A stretch of DNA of 64,000 nucleotides from Empedobacter tilapiae. Lineage in GTDB: Bacteria; Bacteroidota; Bacteroidia; Flavobacteriales; Weeksellaceae. The notes under the pieces were generated by a model, which was not told the DNA's origin, did no database searches, and saw only the letters and a list, made by a program, of their open reading frames with translations. Below, piece after piece: positions 19,200-26,939 of this stretch; positions within the stretch are counted from its first letter, which is position 1; each line of letters starts with the position of its first letter. A program made the position numbers and the translations under genes. Where the stretch lies: positions 186,001 through 250,000 of the forward strand of contig NZ_SRPE01000003.1 in NCBI RefSeq assembly GCF_004785645.1, in the 5' to 3' direction.

Positions 19200-19679
19200 A
19201 TGAAAAAATATAATCCTATTATAATACTCACAATAGCTATTAGTGCTATTATTATTTATTGTATTACAAGAAATAAATCACTTATAATTGGAGATTCTGT
19301 ACAAAAAGAAATTAAAAAAGATTCTTCTATTAAGGAAGTTGCTTTGGCATTACCAAAAATTATGAATAACTCGGAGCTAAAATTAATTCAAGGAAAAGGT
19401 AAATTTGAAATTGAAAAAGTAGCGAAAGAACAACAAACATTTAGTTTTAGGAATGATTCTTCTTCATCTGTTTTTATCCAAATAATTCCTCAAAATAAAC
19501 TAGGAAACATTAGAATTAATCAACTTATCTCTCCAAATAATGAAAAAGATGGTCCTTTTGGACAAGAAATCAATTATGACTTAACTGAAAAAGGCTTGTA
19601 TCAAATCCGAATTGGCGAAAGTTTGATGCAAGGTGATCCATTTGAAGGAAAATATACCTTGAAATTGCAGTTAAAATAG
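19200..19679 (+). CDS. Hypothetical envelope protein with C-terminal beta domain shared with the next gene
   Basis: 159 residues: an N-terminal hydrophobic anchor (IIILTIAISAIIIYCI, about 6-21), a lysine-rich linker, then a C-terminal domain (about 78-159) with FSFRNDSSSSVFIQI, GNIRINQL and GPFGQEINYDL. The C-terminal domain is plainly homologous to the corresponding part of the gene 27 bases downstream (NIRIN, GPFGxE, GxYQxxI and GKYxxxL motifs in the same order). No known family recognised. The close spacing indicates an operon of two paralogues. Confidence 0.75.
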   Translation: MKKYNPIIILTIAISAIIIYCITRNKSLIIGDSVQKEIKKDSSIKEVALALPKIMNNSELKLIQGKGKFEIEKVAKEQQTFSFRNDSSSSVFIQIIPQNKLGNIRINQLISPNNEKDGPFGQEINYDLTEKGLYQIRIGESLMQGDPFEGKYTLKLQLK

Positions 19680-19706
19680 TTACTTTTACAACAGAATTTT
19701 TCTGTT

Positions 19707-20291
19707 ATGAAATGGACTTTTATCACTTTTATTACATTGATTGCATTTACTAGTTGTGAAGACAAATCTACACCAACCATTTATCCAAGTAAAGTTGGAG
19801 TAGATTCTGCCTACAAAGATTTAATAAAAAAAGATAAACCAACAACAGAAGAAGTAATGGAAGAAGAAGTGGTAAAAAGAACTTCTCCTCAACAAAAAAT
19901 CACAAAAAAATCACAGCAAAAAATTGTATCTAACACAGATGAAATTATTCCGTTAAGCGCTAATAACACAACCGAGAATCTTGAAGTAAGCTATGCAAAA
20001 GCAAAAGCAGAACCGAATAAAATAGCGAGACAAACGAATACTTTTACGTTTAATGCAGATTCTGCTAAGAAAGTTTGGATTAAAATTTCAGCACAAGATT
20101 CTACAGCGAATATTCGAATTAATCACATCAAAGGACCTGCAGATTCTATAAAAGGGGGACCTTTTGGAAAAGAAACTATTTTCGAACTACCTGTGCGAGG
20201 AGTTTATCAATTCTCGATTTCTGAGAAACCGACAAATCCAAAACCGTATGCAGGAAAATATAAAGTTGAATTAAAATTACTTTGGAAATAA
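19707..20291 (+). CDS. Putative lipoprotein, paralogue of the preceding gene
   Basis: 194 residues with a lipoprotein signal (IAFTSC, cysteine near residue 17, followed by EDKS), a long charged low-complexity linker (EEVMEEEVVKRTSPQQKITKKSQ region, lysine and glutamate rich), and a C-terminal domain at about 105-194 with ANIRINHIKGP, GPFGKETIFEL and GVYQFSI. The acidic residues after the Cys resemble a surface-export signal. It repeats the C-terminal domain of the upstream gene, suggesting a tandem duplication in which one copy became lipidated and the other kept a transmembrane anchor. Function unknown. Confidence 0.75.
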   Translation: MKWTFITFITLIAFTSCEDKSTPTIYPSKVGVDSAYKDLIKKDKPTTEEVMEEEVVKRTSPQQKITKKSQQKIVSNTDEIIPLSANNTTENLEVSYAKAKAEPNKIARQTNTFTFNADSAKKVWIKISAQDSTANIRINHIKGPADSIKGGPFGKETIFELPVRGVYQFSISEKPTNPKPYAGKYKVELKLLWK

Positions 20292-20332
20292 AATAATCAT
20301 TCATTATTAAAATTTTAGTGTATTTTTTACTT

Positions 20333-20370
20333 AGTATTTCTAAAAACATTTTTAAGTTTATAGAAATACT
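20333..20370 (+). repeat. Inverted repeat just before the M28 peptidase start
   Basis: AGTATTTCTA (20333-20342) and TAGAAATACT (20361-20370) are perfect complements separated by 18 bases; the right arm ends five bases before the ATG at 20376. It could be an operator or a 5'-leader hairpin, or an unremarkable terminator without a T-run. Confidence 0.5.
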
Positions 20371-20375
20371 TACAC

Positions 20376-21809
20376 ATGAAATCGAAATTTTTATTAACAC
20401 TAGGTTTAATCTCTACAACCATGAGTTTATCAGCTCAAACTAATCAACAAGTTTTAGACTTGATTAACAAAGAAGTACAACAAAATTCTGAAGCTTATCA
20501 ACAATTAAAAAAAGCAACCGAAACAATTGGGCATCGCGCTACAGGAACAGAAAATGGACGAATAGCAGAAGAATATGCTGCCAATTTGTTGCGTTCGTAT
20601 GGCTATGATGTGTCTTTTCAAGAATTTACATTTAGCGGCTGGAATCGTAAAAGTTTAGATCTAAAAATCAATAATCAACCCATAAAAGCAGTTGCTTTAG
20701 CGCATTCGCCAGCAAATGTTAATCTTTCGGGAGAGTTGATTGATTTGGGAAATGGATTTGAAGAAGATTACAAAAAGATTGGTGATAAAGTAAAAGGAAA
20801 GATTGTTTTTGCTGCGCTTGGTTTGTTAGATGGAACGCCAAAAGAAATCGAAAATCTACATCGTTCAGAAAAAACAGCTTTAGCAGAAAAGTACGGAGCG
20901 AAAGGAATTATTTTGTTTAATCGTCCTGCTGGAGGAATTCTATTGACAGGAACGGCCTCTGTGACGGGAGAAATTATTAAAATTCCTGCGATTAATATCA
21001 GTTTAGAAGATGGATTAAAAATTAAAGAAAATCTATCAAAAGGAAAAGAAATTGCTAAAATCGAAATGAAAAATGATGTTGGACAAATGAAAGGTCGTAA
21101 CATTATTGCAAAGAAAATCGGTTCTAAAATTCTGGACGAGAAAATAGTTCTTGGAGGGCATTTAGATAGTTGGGATTTGGCTACAGGAGCGATTGATAAT
21201 GGTGTTGGAAGCTTTTCTGTGATGGATATTGCGAGAACGTATAAGAAGTTAAATCTTCAAAATGATCGAACAATAGAATTTGTTTTATTTATGGGCGAAG
21301 AAGTTGGTTTGGTAGGTTCTAAATATTACGTCAATCAAGCATTGAAAGATGGTTCTATCAATCAAATCAAAGCAATGTCGAATATGGATATGACAACAAA
21401 TCCAAAGTCTTATTATTCGACAATGGAAAGTAATTTGCCTATTTTAACTGATTATGCAAATGATGTGCAAAAAGTAATTCCAGATTTTAAATTGAAAATA
21501 TTTGCGAGTGTAGATTTACATTCAGATCATCAACCGTTTATGTTGCAGGGCGTGCCTATTATCGGGTTGTCGGATAGTCAATTTACAAAAGGAGCGCTAA
21601 ATTGTTATCACGCAAATTGCGATACATTTGATTATGTAGAAGAAATTGGTTTGAAAAATAATGTGATTTTGGAAACCTATTTGTTGTATCGTTTGAGTAA
21701 TTTGAAAGAAATTCCTTCAAAGCATTGGGACGAGCAAGAAATAAAAGAAGCCTTAATCAAAGGAAATTTAGAAACTCCACTTCGTATTTCGGGCGATTGG
21801 AGATGGTAA
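20376..21809 (+). CDS. Secreted M28-family zinc aminopeptidase with PA domain
   Basis: 477 residues with signal peptide (KSKFLLTLGLISTTMSLSAQ), an N-terminal helical part, an inserted PA domain (about 100-230, GDKVKGKIVFAALG, AEKYGAKGIILFNRPAGG), and an M28 catalytic domain with GGHLDSWDLATGAIDNGVG, MGEEVGLVGS, DHQPF and CYHANCDTFDY zinc and general-base motifs. This matches plasma glutamate-carboxypeptidase-like Xaa aminopeptidases of Bacteroidota, thought to be exported to the periplasm or beyond for peptide use. A 10-bp inverted repeat sits right before the start. It ends at a strong terminator. Confidence 0.93.
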   Translation: MKSKFLLTLGLISTTMSLSAQTNQQVLDLINKEVQQNSEAYQQLKKATETIGHRATGTENGRIAEEYAANLLRSYGYDVSFQEFTFSGWNRKSLDLKINNQPIKAVALAHSPANVNLSGELIDLGNGFEEDYKKIGDKVKGKIVFAALGLLDGTPKEIENLHRSEKTALAEKYGAKGIILFNRPAGGILLTGTASVTGEIIKIPAINISLEDGLKIKENLSKGKEIAKIEMKNDVGQMKGRNIIAKKIGSKILDEKIVLGGHLDSWDLATGAIDNGVGSFSVMDIARTYKKLNLQNDRTIEFVLFMGEEVGLVGSKYYVNQALKDGSINQIKAMSNMDMTTNPKSYYSTMESNLPILTDYANDVQKVIPDFKLKIFASVDLHSDHQPFMLQGVPIIGLSDSQFTKGALNCYHANCDTFDYVEEIGLKNNVILETYLLYRLSNLKEIPSKHWDEQEIKEALIKGNLETPLRISGDWRW

Positions 21810-21812
21810 TAT

Positions 21813-21848
21813 CAAAAAAAATCCTTCAGAAATTCTGAAGGATTTTTT
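21813..21848. terminator. Bidirectional terminator
   Basis: AATCCTTCAGAA-att-CTGAAGGATT type hairpin with flanking A and T runs, shared by the M28 peptidase and the convergent tryptophanase gene. Confidence 0.85.
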
Positions 21849-21850
21849 AT

Positions 21851-23227
21851 TTATTTCTTTTTCAATTTTACAGTGAAATGTCTTAAAATTTCAGATTCCC
21901 ACGAAATTTCATAACCAGAATTAATTTCATTTCGTCGATCAAAAATATTTTTCAAAGCTACTGCAATATAATCCATATGACTTTGAAAATAAGTTCTTCT
22001 TGGAATTGCCAAACGCAATAATTCTAATTTTGGATAACGATTTTCTCTCGTTTCAGGATCACGATCTGCCAAAATAGTTCCGATTTCTACACCACGAATT
22101 CCAGCTTCTTTATACAATTCGATTCCCAAAGTTTGTGCAGGATATTCTTCACGTGTTACATTTGGTAAAAATTTTACTGCATCAACAAAAATAGCATGTC
22201 CACCGATTGGTTGCTGAATTGGAATTCCAAATTCAATTAATTTATTCCCTAAATATTCAATTTGTTTGATACGCGATTGTAAATAAGAATATTCTGTCGA
22301 TTCTTGCAAACCTTGTGCTAAAGCTGCTAAATCACGTCCAGCTAAACCACCATAACTTAAATATCCTTCGTAAATAATTCCGAAATTTCCGCAAATTTTA
22401 TATAGCTCTTCATTATTCAGTGCAATAAATCCACCAATATTTACCAAACCATCTTTTTTCGCAGACATCGTCATTCCATCTCCGTAAGAAAACATTTCTA
22501 AAACAATTTCTTTAATAGTTTTATGTTTAAATTCTTCTTCTCTTTCTTTGATAAAATAAGCATTTTCTGCAAAACGAGCGCCATCAAAAAAGACTGGAAT
22601 TCCATATTGATTAGACAATTCACGAACTTGACGAATATTTTCTATCGATACAGGTTGACCGCCAGAAGAATTACATGTAACAGTGATTAATGTGAACGGA
22701 ATTTGTTCTTTTCCGTATTCTTTGTAGACATTTTCTAACTTTTGTAAATCGATATTTCCTTTGAAAGGATGAATCAATTCACTGTCAAAAGCCTCATCAA
22801 TAGTACAATCAATTGCGTGTGCTTTTCTAAATTCGATGTGACCTTTTGTGGTGTCAAAATGTGAATTACCAGGAACAACATGACCTTCTTTTACAAGAGC
22901 TGAAAATAATACATTTTCCGCTGCACGACCTTGATGCGTAGGTAAAAGAAACTCAAATCCTGTAATGGCATTAATGGTTTCTTTCAGTTTTAAGAAAGAT
23001 TGAGAACCTGCATAACTTTCGTCTCCAGTCATCATCTCAGACCACTGTTTATCAGACATTGCTCCAGTTCCAGAATCAGTTAATAAATCAATAAATACTT
23101 TGTGGCTTTCAAGGTTAAATAGGTTGTAATCTTTTTCTTCGATCCACTTTTCACGTTTTTCTCGAGTAGATTGATAAATTTCTTCGACCATTTTTATGCG
23201 AAATGGTTCGGCAAAAGGTAATTCCAT
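21851..23227 (-). CDS. tnaA: Tryptophanase (tryptophan indole-lyase)
   Basis: 458 residues matching the beta-eliminating lyase family in full: FIDLLTDSGTGAMS, ESYAGSQSF, LLPTHQGRAAEN, SNSSGGQPVS-like segment TCNSSGGQPVS, DGARFAENAYFI, the PLP lysine in SAKKDG (about 255-260), YGGLAGRD and HAIFVDA. Tyrosine phenol-lyase is the alternative, since the AGRD and PKLELLRLAIPRR stretches look TPL-like. The residues that discriminate favour tryptophanase: Asp125 in FDTTKGH (Thr in TPL), Ile382 in RGVEIG (Arg in TPL), and His450 in ILRHFT (Phe in TPL). It breaks tryptophan to indole, pyruvate and ammonia. No leader peptide or rho-like tnaC is visible upstream. Confidence 0.93.
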   Translation of the reverse strand: MELPFAEPFRIKMVEEIYQSTREKREKWIEEKDYNLFNLESHKVFIDLLTDSGTGAMSDKQWSEMMTGDESYAGSQSFLKLKETINAITGFEFLLPTHQGRAAENVLFSALVKEGHVVPGNSHFDTTKGHIEFRKAHAIDCTIDEAFDSELIHPFKGNIDLQKLENVYKEYGKEQIPFTLITVTCNSSGGQPVSIENIRQVRELSNQYGIPVFFDGARFAENAYFIKEREEEFKHKTIKEIVLEMFSYGDGMTMSAKKDGLVNIGGFIALNNEELYKICGNFGIIYEGYLSYGGLAGRDLAALAQGLQESTEYSYLQSRIKQIEYLGNKLIEFGIPIQQPIGGHAIFVDAVKFLPNVTREEYPAQTLGIELYKEAGIRGVEIGTILADRDPETRENRYPKLELLRLAIPRRTYFQSHMDYIAVALKNIFDRRNEINSGYEISWESEILRHFTVKLKKK

Positions 23228-23291
23228 TTTTTTGTGTTTAATGTAAAACTAAGAAACCTTTAGAATATTATCAATTATTAAATGAAAATCA

Positions 23292-23325
23292 TAAAAAAAA
23301 ATCCTCTATCAAAAAGATAAAGGAT
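23292..23325 (-). terminator. Terminator downstream of the thioesterase
   Basis: ATCCTcTATC-aaaaa-GATAaAGGAT with a minus-strand T-run, 25 bases after the thioesterase stop; one internal mismatch. Confidence 0.75.
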
Positions 23326-23349
23326 TAATAAAATTTCTATAGCTCGTTA

Positions 23350-23769
23350 TTAATCAATAACAGGAACAGGTCTTTTATTCTCGTTGATTGCAACTAATGT
23401 AAAAGTTCCCGATATAGCTTTATCTCGTCCGTCTCTATACATACTTTCAATATAAACATCAATTTGCACATCCAAACTTGTGCGTCCTACGCGTACAACT
23501 TTTCCTACAAATTCAACAATTGTTCCAGCAGGGATAGAATGTTTAAAATCTATTTTATCGCTACTAACTGTAACAATAGGTTTACGACAAAAACGAGTTG
23601 CTGTCATAAAAGCAATTTCATCCATTAAATACATTACTGAACCTCCAAACATAGTGTTATGATGGTTTGTATCTCCTGGAAAAACAGCTTTGAAAATTCG
23701 AGTTTCAGAATTATTGATGCGTTGTTCAATTAACTCTTCTCTTGGTGTTTTTTCCACTTCCATTATCAT
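23350..23769 (-). CDS. Acyl-CoA thioesterase, hotdog fold (YciA/BACH type)
   Basis: 139 residues with the single hotdog domain of the acyl-CoA hydrolase family: FPGDTNHHNTMFGGSVMYLMDEIAFMTATRFC (helix with catalytic Asp in the MDE motif), TVSSDKIDFKHSIPAGTIVEFVGKVVRVGRTSLDVQIDV. It hydrolyses acyl-CoA to free acid and CoA and is likely cytosolic. There are two nearby in-frame starts, at 23769 and 23763. It is divergent from the LOG-family gene across a 337-base gap. Confidence 0.88.
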   Translation of the reverse strand: MIMEVEKTPREELIEQRINNSETRIFKAVFPGDTNHHNTMFGGSVMYLMDEIAFMTATRFCRKPIVTVSSDKIDFKHSIPAGTIVEFVGKVVRVGRTSLDVQIDVYIESMYRDGRDKAISGTFTLVAINENKRPVPVID

Positions 23770-24106
23770 ATATTTACACGTTACTTTTCTTAATTAATTT
23801 TTGAGTTGATAATGTTTTTTTGTGGTGGTTTGATGATTTCATAGAACATAATTTTTACTTTTTTCGCGAAAGCTTTTGATTAATTATTAACTCAATTTAG
23901 TGGCATTCTGACTTATCAAAAATATTGATTTACAGTTGCGCGACAGTTCGTGAATTACACACGATTCCCCAATAAGTTGAGCACGAATTTGCTGCAAATA
24001 TAGATTAGAAAAATGAAAATTTACAGATTTATTGTGCCGAATTCGTTGGTTTGGAATAATTCGTGTAAATTCATTTTCCGAATTTTTAATGAAGTAAGAA
24101 ACAAGA
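23770..24106. other. Intergenic region without a recognised gene
   Basis: No convincing ORF or RNA. It holds a 10-bp palindrome TTTCGCGAAA (23872-23881) and a minus-strand TATATTTG (24002-23995) that fits a -7 promoter element but is 230 bases from the thioesterase start. The stretch around 23945-24060 is richer in G and C than the rest and has no repeat that I can support. It probably contains the divergent promoters. Confidence 0.5.
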
Positions 24107-25258
24107 ATGAAAATAAAACCAATTAAAGATCTAATTCACAATATAAATGAATGGAATGAATTAGTTTCTCAAACCAAAGATTTAACTAATAAAGTGGTTC
24201 AGGATGTTAATTTTTTGCGTCAAGAAATCAATTGGGAAGATTATAATCTATGCAATACATCTTTTTTGGGATGTAAGTTTAAACAACATGAAGCGATCTA
24301 TTTAATCGAAAAAGGCGCGTTTGTTTATCCAAAATTCGAATCAGTTCCTTACAATCCATATCGTGGAAAATTGTACACTTGGCAAGAGTTGATGGAAGGT
24401 TATGATTCGGATAATGATCAAAGTATTGATCTTAAAATTTATAAACATTTTAAAAAACATAAATATAATCCGTCTGTTTCAGAAGCTTTGGCACAACGTT
24501 TACACGATTTGTCTATTGATGATGGTTTGCGTCGAATTTTAGAATATGATGAAAACGGAATGACGAAGAAAAAAGTGGTTGGTTTTATGGGTGGACATTC
24601 TACTGCGCGCAATTCTGAGTTTTATAATGAAACGGCGAAAGCAGCGAAATTGGCAACTGAAAAAGGTTATTTTGTTGTTTCTGGTGGAGGACCTGGAATT
24701 ATGGAAGCAGCAAACTTAGGTGCTTATATGGCAAACTATGCAGATGAAGATTTGATGAATGCTATTAATATTTTAGCAGATTTAGATTTTATTGATGATC
24801 AAAGAACCGAATACTTGGCAAAAAATTATATGACTAATGCGCAGAAGGTTTTAGAGATTTACCCAAATGGTGCAGAAAGTTTGGCTATTCCTACTTGGTT
24901 TTATGGTCATGAGCCAAGTAATTTATTTGCCACGAATATTGCGAAATATTTTTCTAATAGTATTCGTGAAGATATGTTGTTAACAATTAGCTTATTTGGT
25001 TTAGTTTATGCGCCTGGAAGTGCAGGAACGACACAAGAAATTTTTCAGGAAGCAGCTCAAAATCATTACGGAACTTCAGGATATTATAGTCCAATGATTT
25101 TTTTGAGTAAGAAAAGATATGTAGAAGATACGGCGATTTATTCGGTTTTGCATCAATTGGCAATAGGAAGACCATATAAGGAGTTATTATTTTTAACAGA
25201 TAGTGCCGACTTAGCAATCGATTTTATTGAAAATCATCCACCAATCAGAGTTAATTAA
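24107..25258 (+). CDS. LOG-family (lysine-decarboxylase-like Rossmann) protein with N-terminal extension
   Basis: 383 residues. The C-terminal half has the nucleotide-binding LOG motifs: VVGFMGGHS at about 158-166, YFVVSGGGPGIMEAAN at about 187-202 and YAPGSAGTTQEIFQEA near residue 305, with the conserved glutamate and threonine region that hydrolyses cytokinin nucleoside monophosphates in plant LOG proteins. The first about 150 residues are an extra domain not typical for LOG, including FLGCKF and GYDSDNDQSID segments. The enzyme probably acts on a purine ribonucleotide or related compound; substrate unknown. Confidence 0.82.
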   Translation: MKIKPIKDLIHNINEWNELVSQTKDLTNKVVQDVNFLRQEINWEDYNLCNTSFLGCKFKQHEAIYLIEKGAFVYPKFESVPYNPYRGKLYTWQELMEGYDSDNDQSIDLKIYKHFKKHKYNPSVSEALAQRLHDLSIDDGLRRILEYDENGMTKKKVVGFMGGHSTARNSEFYNETAKAAKLATEKGYFVVSGGGPGIMEAANLGAYMANYADEDLMNAINILADLDFIDDQRTEYLAKNYMTNAQKVLEIYPNGAESLAIPTWFYGHEPSNLFATNIAKYFSNSIREDMLLTISLFGLVYAPGSAGTTQEIFQEAAQNHYGTSGYYSPMIFLSKKRYVEDTAIYSVLHQLAIGRPYKELLFLTDSADLAIDFIENHPPIRVN

Positions 25259-25365
25259 AAAATAATTTTAAAATATTTAAAACTACGTAAGCTGTTTTAT
25301 TATAATAGTTTATGTGGTTTTTATTTGTTTTTTGTCCGAATAAAATAAAATAATTTCGAATAATG

Positions 25366-25396
25366 TTTGGTATTTTAAATAATGAACGTATATTTG
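25366..25396 (+). promoter_or_regulatory. Consensus Bacteroidota promoter for the initiator tRNA pair
   Basis: TTTG (25366-25369), 19 bases, TATATTTG (25389-25396): an exact fit to TTTG-N19-TAnnTTTG. Transcription would begin just before the first tRNA at 25408. Confidence 0.75.
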
Positions 25397-25407
25397 CAGT
25401 CCAATAA

Positions 25408-25480
<73 letters not shown>

Positions 25481-25486
25481 CTAAAT

Positions 25487-25559
<73 letters not shown>

Positions 25560-25562
25560 CTA

Positions 25563-25598
25563 CAAAAGAGAGTTTCTAATAAGAAGCTCTCTTTTTTT
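25563..25598 (+). terminator. Terminator for the initiator tRNA pair
   Basis: AGAGAG-TTTCT-aata-AGAA-CTCTCT stem followed by seven T, right after the second tRNA. Confidence 0.85.
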
Positions 25599-25631
25599 AT
25601 GTCTTTAACTGAGAATTAAGATTGGATAAAC

Positions 25632-25639
25632 TATTTTTG
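25632..25639 (+). promoter_or_regulatory. -7-like element placed four bases before the SUFU gene
   Basis: TATTTTTG followed by CATC and the ATG at 25644. With the standard start site of this promoter class, the mRNA would have almost no leader. Confidence 0.45.
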
Positions 25640-25643
25640 CATC

Positions 25644-26279
25644 ATGAATTTAGAAGAATACAAAAAACAATATAAATCAGATCAAGCGGTTGGTGCAATT
25701 GCGGTCGAAAATCGCTTAAAAGAAGTTTATGGGACTTTAGAGCCTCGTTTTTATTCGCCGCAGGTGATGTCTTTTCAAGGAGGTGATGATCCAATTGATG
25801 GAGTTGCGGTTTTTGATGTCAATGGTTACTATCATTTGGTGAGTTACGGGATGTCACATTTATACTATTCGGAAGAGAGTGTAGGAGCAGATTTTAGTAA
25901 ATGGGGATTTGAGTTTTCTTTTCGTGTGAAACCTGTTAAAGATGATAATGGTGAAGATCCTTTTTGGGTGGTTCAATTAATGAATAATTTGGGACGATTC
26001 GTGAACGAAACAAAAGTTTGGTTTGATGAATACCAATTTTTACCATTAGGAGGTCCAATTCGTACAGATTCGGAAACGGATATTGTTGGTTTGGCTTTTA
26101 TCAAGGATGATGATTTAGATGAAATTGATACGCCTCATGGTAAAGTAATATTTATACAAATGATTGGTTTGAATTCAGTACAATTGAAACGATTGGAAGA
26201 TAATTCAACCAAAGAAGAAATAATGTCAGTGATAGCTGAAATAAAGTCAGTTAATCCAAAGTTTGTGTGTGAATTATAG
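25644..26279 (+). CDS. Suppressor-of-fused (SUFU) domain protein
   Basis: 211 residues that match the bacterial SUFU family: PIDGVAVFDVNGYYHLVSYGMSHLYY, followed by WGFEFSFRVKP, FWVVQLMNNLGRFV, and LPLGGPI with the terminal IQMIGLNSVQLKRLE. No signal peptide or membrane segment is present, so it is cytoplasmic. SUFU domain proteins in bacteria are often associated with toxin immunity, but no toxin is visible beside it; it stands alone with a leaderless-looking promoter. The function stays open. Confidence 0.82.
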   Translation: MNLEEYKKQYKSDQAVGAIAVENRLKEVYGTLEPRFYSPQVMSFQGGDDPIDGVAVFDVNGYYHLVSYGMSHLYYSEESVGADFSKWGFEFSFRVKPVKDDNGEDPFWVVQLMNNLGRFVNETKVWFDEYQFLPLGGPIRTDSETDIVGLAFIKDDDLDEIDTPHGKVIFIQMIGLNSVQLKRLEDNSTKEEIMSVIAEIKSVNPKFVCEL

Positions 26280-26389
26280 TAGAAATTTTAAAAATAAAAC
26301 ATATTTACGTTAACCTATTTCTTAAATTGTGTTAAATGTAAAAAACAGATTGTCAGTATTTTAAACTTGGTATTTGTTTTGATTATATC

Positions 26390-26490
26390 TAAATGTTAGT
26401 AGCACTAACAGTAGAATAAATTTTTCATAGGTTAGGTTAATAATTAGTAAAGCTAATTATGAAGCACTTCTTCGGAAGTGCTTTTTTTAG
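26390..26490 (+). ncRNA. Candidate structured RNA or leader: three consecutive hairpins ending in a terminator
   Basis: Three perfect hairpins follow each other: TGTTAGT-agc-ACTAACA (26394-26410), ATAATTAG-taaag-CTAATTAT (26440-26460), and AAGCACTTC-TTCG-GAAGTGCTT (26462-26483) with a stable C(UUCG)G tetraloop then seven T. There is no ORF between the SUFU stop and trxA. It may be a small RNA, a trxA 5' attenuator, or the terminator of the SUFU gene. Confidence 0.5.
26462..26490 (+). terminator. Strong intrinsic terminator with UUCG tetraloop
   Basis: Nine-bp stem AAGCACTTC/GAAGTGCTT closed by TTCG and followed by a T-run, upstream of trxA. It would stop transcription arriving from the SUFU side. 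Confidence 0.8.
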
Positions 26491-26514
26491 TATATTTAAG
26501 AAGAAAAAATAAAG

Positions 26515-26871
26515 ATGTTTAAAAATTTATTCAACCGAAATAAAAATCAATCAAATAACAAAGAAGAATCAAAAACGATGACTTTCGAAGAAATTATTAA
26601 TTCAGATAAACCAGTTTTGTTAGATTTTTTTGCAACTTGGTGTGGCCCTTGTCAAATGATGGAACCAGTTTTGCAACAAGTGAAAGAAGAATTGGGAGAT
26701 GATGTCAAAATTCTAAAAGTGGATGTTGATAAATATCAAGATTTAGCTGCTCGATATCAAGTGCAAGGAGTTCCGACTTTTGCCATTTTCAAAAATGGTG
26801 AATTATTATGGAAACAAAGCGGAGCACGACCAAAAGAACAATTGGTGGCAGAAATCAAAAAATATATTTAA
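26515..26871 (+). CDS. trxA: Thioredoxin with basic N-terminal extension
   Basis: 118 residues; a Lys/Asn-rich 21-residue extension (FKNLFNRNKNQSNNKEESK) precedes the thioredoxin fold, so MTFEEIINSDK at 26578 is an alternative start. The active site WCGPC is present in ATWCGPCQMMEP, with the cis-proline motif GVPTF. Thioredoxin reduces disulfides in the cytoplasm, with thioredoxin reductase elsewhere in the genome. It lies after a strong terminator and before its own terminator, so it is a single transcript. Confidence 0.94.
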   Translation: MFKNLFNRNKNQSNNKEESKTMTFEEIINSDKPVLLDFFATWCGPCQMMEPVLQQVKEELGDDVKILKVDVDKYQDLAARYQVQGVPTFAIFKNGELLWKQSGARPKEQLVAEIKKYI

Positions 26872-26908
26872 AAATAGGTTTGCTTTGCAACCAAGGTCGA
26901 TTATTAAA

Positions 26909-26937
26909 GAAAATCCGCTCATTGAGCGGATTTTTGA
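26909..26937. terminator. Bidirectional terminator
   Basis: AATCCGCTCA/TTGAGCGGATT palindrome with A and T runs between trxA and the convergent permease. Confidence 0.85.
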
Positions 26938-26939
26938 TT

